From NCBI GenBank assembly GCA_026075535.2, contig AP026548.1, positions 7,440,001-7,504,000 of the forward strand: DNA of 64,000 nucleotides, given 5' to 3'. Position numbers and translations under genes: made by a program. The stretch is from Tricholoma matsutake. Lineage: Eukaryota; Basidiomycota; Agaricomycetes; Agaricales; Tricholomataceae. The notes beneath the pieces were generated by a model, which was not told where the DNA came from, did no database searches, and was given only the letters and a program-made list of their open reading frames with translations. Below are positions 40,695 through 51,454 of the stretch, in pieces. Position 1 is the stretch's first letter. Every line of letters begins with the position of its first letter.

Positions 40695-43600
40695 ATGTCC
40701 AACTCATCACCTAATTTCCCAAAGCTCAACAATTGCAATTATGCCTCCTGGAAGGATCAGATGGCTGCCTGGGGATGTAAACAGGGGTGGTGGAGGGTTG
40801 TGACTGGTGATATACAGGAGCCCTGGGGATGCAGAGGCACGTTGTTTGTGGTTTCAACTAGTGGATAAGGGGGCTGGGGACATTTATTTGCATATTGAGG
40901 ATGACCAGAAGCATCACCTGGGTGGGGTTTTTGACGATCCAAAGAAGATGTGGGAGCTCTTGGAGAGAGGGAATCAATCAAAGAAGCCTGGTACGCGCTT
41001 CAATACCTATGATGACTTATTCTCTGTTAGGAAACAAGAGAGTGAGGGCCTGGAAGGTCTCATAGCTCGCGTTTCTGAGAAGGTCCGTGCTATCAAGGAT
41101 CTCTGTCCCTCTGGCTCCACCCTCGATGACCTTGACAGTGAACTTCACTCCATGGCTCTCATCCATGCCCTTCCCAATGAATATTCCTCATTCGTCTCTT
41201 CCCTCATGCTCATCGACAATCTTGATCACTCTACTATTCATGAAGCATTCAGGAATGAGCAATTAAACCGTGAACGTCGTTCTGGGTTCTCCAGTGACTC
41301 CACATCCGGTACTGCTCTAGCCACCTCTTCAGTTATTGGTTTACCATGCGACTTTTGCAGATTTAAAGGTCATACCCTACCTCAGTGCAGGAAATTCCTT
41401 GCTGCAAAGATGGAGGCACGTAAACCCAAGCAGTCTTGCATTGCTAACACCTCTACAACCACATCCTCCACATCACCTTCCTCTCCTGAAAGTGCAGCTG
41501 TTGCTACTGCCGTTTCAGTTGCTGAGTTTGCTGGGAATGCAAGTTATCGTTCCTCTCAACCCACTCCTACTTCAACCACAACTTACCTTTGGAATGCAGA
41601 CACAGGCGCCACGTCTCATATGACGCCTCATTGCAACTGGCTTCACAATTATACCCCTTTTTGTGTCCCAATTCGTCTTGCGGACAATACTATTGTCTAT
41701 TCTGAAGGTGTAGGAAGTGTGGTGTTTAAACCAATTATTGCAGGAAAAGAATTGAGGGCTGTCAAGTTTACTCATGTTTTGCATGTCCCCGATCTCCAGA
41801 ACAATCTCCTCTCAGTCTTGTATTTACCCCGTCAACATGGTATTGACATTTATATCTCTGCCAATGAACTTGCGATGATATTCTTACTTGATGGTGAACG
41901 CCTTTTCATGGCTCCCATTGATGAGAACAATTCCACATTTCTTGCTGGGACTACTGAGGTGTTCACCAAGCATGCTCACCGCTCCATATCCACTCTTCCT
42001 GCAGACTGCAATCTCTGGCATCGTTGTTTTGCTCATCATGGCTATGATGTTGTCAATAAGATTGTGAAGGATGAGCTGGTGACTGGTATGCATATTAATA
42101 TGTGTGCCAAACCAGACCCTATATGCAAACCTTGTTTAGTTGGCAAGATGAATGCACATCCATTCCCCACTTCCTCTAGTCGTGCTGCCAATCCCCTTGA
42201 TCTCATCCACTCCGATTTGCATGGTCCCTTCAAAACACATACTCACTCTGGGTATCATTACTGGATCACTTTCATTGATGACAATACTCGTTTCCGCTCC
42301 AAATACTTCCTTCATACCAAAGATCAGACATTTAATGCATTCAAGTTATTCAAAGCGAAAGCTGAGAATCACTGGAACTGCAAAATCAAGGCTATGATTG
42401 ATGACAAGGGAGGCGAGTACATGTCTAATGAATTCCTTGCATTCATGGATCAGTGTGGGATTGAACATTTGCATACTGTTTGCAATCGACCTCAACAGAA
42501 TGGTGTTGCTGAACGAGTGAACCGCAGTATTGAGGAATACGCTACTGCCATGCTTTATGAAGCTGGTTTACCTCCTTCTTTCTTGGGTGAGGCTGTCGAT
42601 GCATACATCACAGTCCAGAACAAGTGTCCCACTCATTCCCTCTTGGAGAAAACCCCCTTTGAACTCTGGCATAAGCGTAAACCAGATGTCTCAAATCTCT
42701 GAGTTTGGGGTTGTGCTGCATATGTTCACATCCAGAAGGATAAGCATACTGGGATTGGCTCTCACATGGAGAAGTGTGTGTTGATTGGCTACCCTGAGAG
42801 TTACAAAGCCTGGAAATTCTACAATCCTGTGACCAAGCATACTGTGATCTGTGAACATGCTGAATTTGATGAGCGCTATTTTCCTGGTCTCAAACACACT
42901 TGGAACGAGCCACCTGTTGATCCCTCTTCCCCTCTCATCATGTCCGAGTATCTTACACCTTTGATGGTTCCTGATCTTAGTGACATTGATCCTGAACCTG
43001 TACAGGCAATTCTTCCTTCTGGTGTAACTGATCTTGATGATGATCCTGTTCCATCTCAATCTCCTGCTCATGCTCCTACTCCTCCTGCTTCTTCTCCTCC
43101 TGCTAATACTACCCCTCACACTCCCACTCCTCCTACTCAGACACCTGCTGTATCTCCACCTCAGACCCCAATTTCATCTCCTCCTCCATCACTTCCTCCA
43201 CTTTTAGAGCGTCGAGCTGCTAATCCATGCAAGAATGCTGGATTGCCACCATGGGCTTGGAATGAGCCCCTTGCTCCAATCCCAGCTCCACAATTCGATC
43301 AACCTTCATCTGATGATGAGTCTGGTCCAGTTGTTGGTGATGGTTCAGATTCTAGTATTGATCTTGCATTATCTACTTGTTATGTGGACCCACAGTCATT
43401 CAAGGAGGCTATGAAGTGCTCAGATGTGCAAAAATGGCAGGAGGCAGCAAATGCAGAGATGAACAATCATTTTGAGAATGGGACTTGGGATTATGTGTAG
43501 TTACCTCCTGGTGCAAAGGTAGTTGGATGCAAATGGGTTTTTAACCTCAAGCATAATGCTGATGGCTCCATTGAGTGTTACCAAGGTCGGGTTGTGGCTA

Positions 43601-44958
43601 AGGGTTTCACCCAATGCCCTGGTTTTGAATATGCAGAAGACACTACGTTCTCCCCAGTTTATCGTCCTGCTTCACTTTGGCTAATTCTTGCATTGGCTGC
43701 AAGGAAAGACCTCCACCTTCACTCTCTTGACATCTCCCATGCTTTCTTACTTGGGAAAGAACTTGAGGAAGTCATCTACATGTGCCAACCCAAGGGTTTC
43801 CATCAAGGTAACCCAAACACAGTTTGTCTGCTGCGTAAACCTCTCTATGGGTTGAAACAGTCTGCTCGCAACTGGAATGCTTGCCTCCATGAGGTATTGA
43901 CAGCTATGGGATTTACACGCTGTGAAGCGGACCGTGCTGTTTATATTTACACACAAGGTGAAGTCAGGGTAATTGTTCCAATCTTTATTGATGACATTAC
44001 TCTTGCTGGGACTTCTACTTCTGCCATTGACAAGGTAGTTGAAGATCTCAAATCCCATTTCAAACTTCATGATCTTGGTCCTACTCAATTCCTACTTGGC
44101 ATCCACATTACTCATGACCTCACAAATCACACCATCTCCCTCTCCCAACATCAGTACATTGTTGATGTGCTTGAACGTTTTGGTATGTCAGATTGCAAAC
44201 CTGTCTTGACTCCCATGGATCCCTCCCTTTCATTGACTTCTGACATGTGCCCCAAAACATAGGAAGATGTTGCAGAAATGTGCAATGTTCCTTATTTGGT
44301 TGCTGTTGGGTCTTTGATGTACCTTGCCACCACCACCCATCCAGACATTGCTTATACAGTTGGTGTACTTGGTCGTTTCAACCACAACCCTGGTCCTCAT
44401 CATTGGCTTGCAGTCAAGCATCTACTTCACTATCTCAAGGGTACTATGGACTACAAACTAGTCTATGGACCTGATGAGGATGGTAGTGAGTTATTCACAA
44501 CTTACACTGATGCTGACCATGGTGGTAACAAGGATAATGGTCGCTCAACTGGTGGCTATTTGACTTGTGTTGGTGGAGGTGCAGTTGACTGGTGGAGTTG
44601 GTTACAACCTTTTGTGACGCTTTCCACCACAGAGGCTGAGTTTGTTGCTGCAGTAGAGGCTGGAAAGGCAATCAAGTGGACTTGCAGCATTTTACTGGAA
44701 TTTGGATATTCTGTTGATTGTTCGTCCACTCTCTTCATTGATAACCAGTCCACTCTCACTGTTTCCAAAAACCCGGAGCACCATGGACAAATGAAGCACC
44801 TTGATCTCAAGTACTACTGGCTATGCAATGAAGTTGAAGCTGGCACCATTTCCCCTGTCTATATCCCCACCACTGACCAACTTGCTGACATTCTTACCAA
44901 GGCACTACCTCATGTAACGGTGGAAAAATTCTGGACTCTTCTTGGTTTAAAGGTGTGA
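40695..44958 (+). pseudogene. Copia-2 gag-pol polyprotein
   Basis: ATG at 40695 (MSNSSPNFPKLNNCNYASW). A frameshift near 40825 leads into the main frame. In order: gag (DDPKKMWELLERG), zinc knuckle CDFCRFKGHTLPQC, protease WNADTGATSHMTPH, GAG-pre-integrase WHRCFAHHGYDVVNKI, integrase with TFIDDNTRF, IDDKGGEYMSNEF and QQNGVAERVNRSIEE, reverse transcriptase (KWVFNLKHNADGS, DISHAFLLGKELEE, catalytic FIDDITLAG near 43985) and RNase H (TDADHGGNKDNGRST, HLDLKYYWL). Stops: TGA 42700 (CGA-type), TAG 43498 and TAG 44260 (CAG-type). It ends at TGA 44956. Confidence 0.85.
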
Positions 44959-44995
44959 TTTCAGCAATTTTGAGAGTTGCTTTATCAAGGGGGGG

Positions 44996-45260
44996 TGTTA
45001 AATGTATGATTCACCATCTCTCTATTTTACTTCTATCCTACTTCTATTCCATGTCCTATCACTTGTAGTTACACTCATGGGCACTTAGAGTAGTTTCCAC
45101 CTTGTGTTTATCACTGTTTGTTTCACAGTATGTAGACTGCAGAGTCCAGAGTTTTGCACTCTTCAGTTGCTCACTCTGGACTCCAGCTGTTCAGTCTATC
45201 TGAGTCTCCCTTCACAGTTGCTAGGTTAAACTGCACTAAAGGCAACCTCAGACTTTAGCA
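44996..45260 (+). repeat. 3' LTR of copia-2
   Basis: 265 bp, preceded by a G-run that is the likely polypurine tract (aaggggggg). Confidence 0.9.
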
Positions 45261-45518
45261 ATATATGCAACAACCAGTTGATTTTGAGGAACCCAGAAGA
45301 GAGGACTGGGTGTGGCAACTTCAGCATGGACTATACAGCATGAAGCAAAGTGGGTGTATCTGGAATCAAATGCTCAATGCCCAAATGCTATCCTGGGGAT
45401 TCACTCGACTGTCATGTGAGTCTTGTATATATTACCGCAAGACTGGTTCTGGGACCATAATTACCGCCATTCATGTCAACAATTATTTGTCCATAGCCGA
45501 CTCCAAAGACAAGAAGGA
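45261..45518 (+). pseudogene. Copia-1 reverse transcriptase, continuation
   Basis: It resumes the copia-1 frame after copia-2 (QQPVDFEEPRREDWVW, LQHGLYSMKQSGCIWNQ). The catalytic box reads HVNNYLSIAD (45472-45483 = H V N N) where the family has VDD, so both catalytic aspartates are replaced by asparagine. It is cut at 45519 by a gypsy LTR. Confidence 0.75.
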
Positions 45519-45752
45519 TGTGAGCCTACCTCCTATGTGGAGGTAGACAAGCACTAAGAGGAGGGAAGGGAGGAACTCTAGGACTTACTTCCAATCACAC
45601 AAAGTGATAAGACACAGCGTGGTATTCCAATAACTAGAGCTAGCATAATATAGATGGTAGTTTGAAGTCAAGAAGTTGAAAAAAGGATAATGATAGCAAG
45701 AAGTCCTGATGTAAGCATGTAAATAAGTCACAACAACTATGGTAGGCTTACA
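45519..45752 (-). repeat. LTR of a minus-strand gypsy element
   Basis: 234 bp, tgtgagcctacc to ggtaggcttaca, an inverted terminal match. It is the 3' LTR of the coding fragment to its right; on that side a purine tract (revcomp of about 45753-45768, aagggtgggaggg) abuts it. No second LTR is in the window, so the duplicate of the flanking aagga is not seen. Confidence 0.7.
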
Positions 45753-45884
45753 CCCTCCCACCCTTAGAAAATGGCAGGGGGTGTAAGCAATCACAGTTCA
45801 AATAAAAACAAAAATGAGAAAATTTTAACATCAACCTCACGACAGGTGCATCAAAAACCCAGTGGGAAAAGCTACTGTGTGTAC

Positions 45885-46883
45885 CTATTCCATACATGCG
45901 AGCCACTTATCCAGTGGTTCACAGTCCTCAAGTTCATGTCGCGGTAACCATTGGTCATCTTCTGCACCAAAACCATTCCAGCAGACAAGGTATTGGTGGC
46001 CTCATCCTTTTTTCCTTTCATCAACAATTTTCTCAATGGTGTATTCTTTGATACCATCAGCAGTGACAATTGGGCCAGGGCATGTGAATTCTTGGGATGG
46101 GAATAATTCAGGATTGTTGGGATGGTAGCACTTCAGTATGGATGCGTGGAAGGTAGGGAACATGTTGGGTGAATTTGGAAGGTCTAGGGTATAAGCAGAG
46201 AAGTCAGGGAATGCTTCTGTAATGGGGTGGGGACCATCAAATCTGGGGAAGAACTTAATGACACAATTCTTATCTCCGGCTTTCCATTCTTGTCTTCGGT
46301 GTAGTGTTGATAACATGACCTTGTCTCCCACCTTGAACATGTCTTCTTTGCCCCATTCTTTGTTCGCATAAAATGCCTGTAAAGTTTTGGCAGTCAACAG
46401 AGAGTCTTTAGCATCAGCTTCATCTGCCAGAATTTGGCTGAACAGGCTTCATGCATCAATCTTGGCCATAGAAGCCAACACAGTGGGTATGAGGGGTGGT
46501 AGAACTCATGGTGACTGACCCATTTGAAGCTGGAAACCAGAGTATCCCATCGATGGGTTGACCATGTTCATGATGTTGAATCGGATCAGAGGCAGCACCC
46601 ATACCCAGACCTTTTGATTTCGTTTGACATGGAATCAAATACACTGGTTTAGGGTTTTGTTCATGTGTTTGCTGCTGCCGTCCATTTGTGGGTGATAAGC
46701 AGTTGACATTTTAAGGTGGACCCCAATCAGCAGATGTAGTGCCTTCCAGAATTTAGACACAAACAACTTATTGTGGTCAGAGATAAGCTCGGTAGGCAAA
46801 CCATTCTCACAGTACCATTCAGAGAAGAAGATCCCTGCGAGCTTGTGTGCAGTGACATCAGTGTGAGTGGGCATGATTCGCAC
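45885..46883 (-). pseudogene. Gypsy integrase and chromodomain fragment
   Basis: One minus-strand frame, broken only by TGA stops, ends at TAG 45885. It shows the integrase core (LISDHNKLFVSKFWKALH, AYHPQMDGSSKHMNKTL), a C-terminal VGDKVMLSTLHRRQEW region, FPTFHASILKCYHPNN, and a chromodomain (YTIEKIVDERKKG, GHQYLVCWNGFGAEDDQW). The upstream pol and gag are missing. Confidence 0.75.
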
Positions 46884-47189
46884 ATCTGAGCCTACACAGC
46901 CAGAGCTTCAGATAAACAGGGTTTGATGGTGTATTGCACATATTTGGCTTGACCTTCTGGATAGATCTAGTGTAACCTTTAGCCATCCCAAATGCAATTT
47001 GAAAAATATGAAACTGGGTTAAGATGAGGGACAGATAGAGCTTAACTCTCTGGAATACATATTTGGGTTGAGTAAGGAGCTCAGCCTACGCCTATTCTGT
47101 TGATATTATGACTGAGCGCTTAGATCCACGAGGTCTGCTGATTGACTGCTCTATCTAAATATAGCTCACTCTGAAGACTGGCAGTTTGG
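46884..47189. other. Unassigned junction sequence
   Basis: Sequence between the gypsy fragment and the transposase relic. No clear LTR or gene was seen. Confidence 0.3.
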
Positions 47190-48354
47190 GTGTGTTCGAC
47201 AGATGCTTATGGAACCACAACAGCCAAATGCTTGGTCTGCAATGATGGGCAATCTCATAAACTATTTCACTGTCCTAAACATGAGAAGTCCACTACACAT
47301 CAAAACCACCTACAATTTCATCAACCTCAAGCACACAATGTGATTCAACCTTCACCACCAGTCCCTTCTCAGACAGACATACCCAAAGATGGTGTTCAAA
47401 ATCTGCTTGCCTCACTTGCTGGTCCTTCTATACACCCATATCCCATGGCTACAAGTCAAGGACTCTCACCACCACAGAGTAGCGCATTCGACTGGAACCT
47501 ATTTGAAGCAAACAAAGATACTGATCTAGCACAATCAGCAGAACAGCGTGGTGTTGCACTTATTGCACAGGGCCTTTTGGACTGCCTCGATGAACTTTCT
47601 GAGGATGAGTTAGATGAGAGATCTGAGATCAGCTTGACTGCAAGCCACAAACCTACTGTGGCTGGTTGGTTTCATACTCACTTTTATACTGGGACTCTGA
47701 CACTCTGTTATTCACTATCTGTCCAGTTTATGACAAAAATGATAGTTCCAATATGCCTGAGCAGCTGCGGAAACATTCTTGATTCGTCGATCCTCAAGAT
47801 ACATCCCATAATTGGTTTCTGTGGCCAGACAAAATAGTAAGTCTGCTATTTTGTGAACTCTGAGTCACCTTGTTACTCACAGAGGACAATACAGTCATGT
47901 ACCCTCGACATCTTGATGCATCTCCCATGCTCAGTATTTTCTCACTGGCAACTATATCTTTTCCTGTGGTTGCTCAAGGTCAACAACATCAATGATGTGC
48001 CGTCTGTCAAGGCCATGCAAAACATCAATGCTGCCCTCCATAAGATCTGTGGTGTTGAAAGTATACCATACAATGGTGCACTTGGGCACCGCTACTTTGT
48101 GAATTCTCTCTCACAAATCATAGCTCAGGTATTTGCTCGTATGCTAGAACTTTCGTTGGTATCCAGGAAGTCATATTATCAACAGGAAATGGCCAACCCT
48201 AAGGTCCACCCACACCTTCACTTCTATCCAGAGGATAGCTCTCCCAGGCTTGAAGAAGCTCAACAGGGCAACTGATGGCTGCATGAACTTCCAGCTGATC
48301 AGATGACACCCATGGCATGTATCAACAACAACAACTTTTTATCTATGAGCCTAC
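47190..48354 (+). pseudogene. Plavaka-like transposase, N-terminal part
   Basis: Exons join across two introns, 47837-47882 (GTAAGT...CACAG) and 48129-48185 (GTATTT...CAACAG). The 47190 frame has a Cys/His cluster (CLVCNDGQSHKLFHCPKH). Later exons give SHNWFLWPDKI, then TLDILMHLPCSVFSHWQL, NINDVPSVKAMQNINAAL, NSLSQIIAQ and EMANPKVHPHLHFYPEDS, which are conserved blocks of the fungal Plavaka (CMC/CACTA-like) transposase. The gene is cut at 48350-48354 by a gypsy element and continues at 58900. An in-frame TGA near 47778 is CGA-type. Assignment of the first exon is the least certain. Confidence 0.65.
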
Positions 48355-48539
48355 TGTAATGGGCACCCCATTACATATTACATAACCCAGGGACTCTAAT
48401 ATTACCATGTTGATACTTGTTTAGATTATTACTTCTTTACTTACAACGTACACAACATAGCTTCCAAATATACTGGATTCTGCTCTGTTGGTTACAACGT
48501 AAGTCCTGAGTACTCTAAAACTAGTAGCCAACTGTTACA
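48355..48539 (+). repeat. 5' LTR of large gypsy
   Basis: 185 bp. The LTRs differ at about six of 185 positions, several of them CpG-type (acgt/atgt). Confidence 0.9.
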
Positions 48540-48558
48540 TTTTTTTGAGCTTAACAGC

Positions 48559-48573
48559 TATTTGGAAGCTATG
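48559..48573 (+). promoter_or_regulatory. 15-nt self-complement near the 5' LTR
   Basis: tatttggaagctatg is the exact complement of catagcttccaaata at 48456-48470 in the LTR. It resembles a self-priming site, but it lies 19 nt inside the LTR end rather than 2 nt, so its role is uncertain. Confidence 0.4.
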
Positions 48574-48644
48574 AGCTTACCAACATAAATAAACAGAATT
48601 TTATTAACCCTTTAGACAACAAACATAGTGATGCAACGACGAGA

Positions 48645-51454
48645 ATGATGACCACGACCACTATACAACAAATGTCAACACAAGCCAACGGGGTAAAACC
48701 ACCCTCTACTCCTCAAAAACCACCTCAACAACCCAAACAGACCGTAGTAGGAGGATCGAGGGTAGACGAGAGTCCCAGAGTGGACTCTCTAAAGGCAAAG
48801 GCCACCAAACCCAGATTGAAATCAACGATGCATACACCCGCATCAACAATACCAGTGCCAACTGGACCTGCTATGCAAGTATCAAAGCCACAGGGATCCA
48901 GACAATGAGTGAGCAACAGGTGTGCATCTGGTACGCTGAACCGCTTCACTCCAGAACCCCGAAGGGAGGTGCATCCTTACATCAAGTCCCCAAAACTCCA
49001 GAAACTCAAGCTGGATGACAACGCACAACTTCAACCTCCCATTTACCTCATATACCTGAACACTTATGACCAACTATCGAGACAACCCACCTTGACGCAG
49101 ATGAGAATGAAGCATCAGACAGGGAAATAGAAGTTGAAGACCCCATGGACATACTCAACCAGTCTGAAGGTTTAATATGGGATGAATGGCCATTCACGAA
49201 TCAATACCTATGCATTAGGATCAGGCATGTAGCACACAACCAAATGGTAGAGGTCCTAACCCTCGCAAGGAAGAAGGTGGACCTATCGTTGACAGTATAC
49301 AAGAATATGTACCTCGACATATTCAGGGCTCTTATAGCGAAACAAATTGCCTCAAAGAAAATGGATGCAATCATGTCAACGCCATCTGCAATGAACTGGG
49401 AGGACTACATGGAACAATGAGCCGAGGCCCCTCAATGCCAGCTTAAGCACAAACCCGAGGATATTCAAGTACCCTGGGATACATGACCAGAATACCCTTA
49501 CGTGGACCCCACTGTTGAGAATGCAATCACTAGTATCAACGCACCTCAGCAAGTTGGGGAATTGAATGACAGCTACCATCGCCGTTGTGATGCGGCTACC
49601 CGACATCATCATGTTACATTCGTAAAGACACCCTCCCCAATGACCTTTCACCAGCCAGCACCAACTGAGGACATGGACTCTACTCGACCCACTGTGCGGG
49701 GAACCTCTGAGATGTCCAGACCAATGATTCAAGTACCTCGTAGGGCACGAATTCCTATGGCAAGTACTATCGAGGACCAAATTGTGTACCAACACCTTAG
49801 AAATGAGGACCTTGATTTAACTAGGGATTCATTATACAATGATCAAGGAATAATGTTCAATGGGTATCATCATATCGATATGTTAGACCCCTGCTACACA
49901 TGGATAACCGGACTGACTCAACCACCTAACACTTATGATGGTGACAATGATGGGACAGATGACCGACCTAATGGAAATCGAAGGATGACCCCCAGACCCA
50001 CCATTTATCCCGCGTGACTCACCCCGACACCGTAACCCCTATGGTACAACCAGGAATGGAGGAGGTGGCAGAGGTGGTGATGGTGAACCTTCTGATGGTG
50101 GAGGAGGTTTTGACCCTGGAGGGGAGGAACCCGATTGACCAAACAATTGATGCCCTTTACATAGGGGTTACTCCATGCCACCCGCGGATTGGGCCAGGTT
50201 ACATACACCTGGCATATGTGTGACATCCGAACACCACCGCACACAAATGCATGATCGGTTGCTATGATTATGCAGAGAACATCTTACTGTTCACCTCAAG
50301 ATCCCTGAAGGGACGAAGGTTCACAGAGCTGATACTAGTTCTGTAGGACAATACCATGGATTGCCCAAGTTCTCAGACTTGGAGAATTGGCTCATCAATG
50401 TAGTTGTAATGCTCCAAGCTATTCAATATGGAGGAGATGACAGGGACCAAGAACGTATGCTGTGCATACCTGAATTCCTGGACGGTGAGGCAAAGAAATG
50501 GTATTCACGACATGTTATCCACATAAACCGATCCCAGTTGCATCGGACATTTGAGGACATGATCATTGGCATTTATGATTGTTTTACACACCCGACCACT
50601 ATGCAAGATGCCCATGAGGCATACACTGCCACACACTATTCAGACAAACTAGGCATCCAAGGATATTATGACACCCTCATAGATCATGCTCAGAATATGT
50701 CTGTATACCCAGATGCATACAACATCATGGACACCTTCCTGCGTGGCCTACCTAGGGAAATGCGCACAAAGATGCTGGAGAATGGTCTTATGCTGGAGGC
50801 AAACACCGTCGAAGACTTCGTATCTGAAGGAAAAGCATTGGAAGTGGCTATGAAAACTATGGAACACTACAATCGACATTCGACAAGTACTATGCATACT
50901 ACAGAAACACCAAAAACTCAGAGTCAACATGAGGACAAAGCACAGAGAGCTGGAGTAACATTTGTGAAGAGACCAGAACTGAACCAGGACAACAGTGGAT
51001 CGAAGACTAGAACCTTCATAAATAACCGCTCAAGCAATAATCGACCAAACTTCAAGCCCTGAGTTCACGATAACCAACACACACCTAAGACATATCAAGA
51101 TAAACCCCAGGGGCATCAGGATAAGGACAGACTCGCCACCATACCCGCTGGAGAAAACTCGCTTTGTTTCAACTGCGACAAACTGGGACACTATGCGAGA
51201 GATTGTAAGAAACTGAAACAGGATAAATTACACATTTGAGCAGCTCATACCGCTGTGGTCAAGGATGAAGATGACGAGAATAATGTGCAGGAGGACCAGA
51301 CCTCAGAACACAACCTTTGACAATCCACTGGATCCCAAGATCATCAGAGTGATAAAGACGAGATGATCAAGATCAGCGCTTACAACAACAATGACTGGTA
51401 CAAACGTGTGTTGGATACTGAACATATGTACGCCATCGGGAAACAGATCGAGTA
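48645..51454 (+). pseudogene. Large gypsy gag
   Basis: A long, degraded gag spread over two frames: a Pro/Lys-rich start (48645), a middle (49145-49990, KKVDLSLTVYKNMYLDIFRA), a Gly-rich segment after a shift at a C-run near 49990 (GTTRNGGGGRGGDGEP), the capsid-like core at 50361 (LENWLINVVVMLQAIQYGG, KKWYSRHVIHINR, DTFLRGLPREMRTKM) and a zinc knuckle CFNCDKLGHYARDC near 51168-51210. Stops within the frames are TGA except one TAG at 49128 near a shift. Confidence 0.7.

Larger units (their letters stand above)
39947..45260 (+). mobile_element. Ty1/copia element 2, complete, nested in copia-1
   Basis: 5,314 bp with two 265-bp LTRs differing at only about two positions, and the duplication atata (39942-39946 and 45261-45265). 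The order is gag, protease, integrase, reverse transcriptase, RNase H in one polyprotein. It is a recent insertion, though its ORF already carries a frameshift and three stops. Confidence 0.9.
35251..45518 (+). mobile_element. Ty1/copia element 1 (interrupted, 3' end lost)
   Basis: It has a 5' LTR, a half-tRNA(iMet) primer site, gag, protease, integrase and part of the reverse transcriptase. It is split by a hAT MITE in gag (36309-37116) and by copia-2 in the reverse transcriptase (39947-45260). It ends where a gypsy LTR is inserted (45519); no 3' LTR is seen. Confidence 0.8.
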
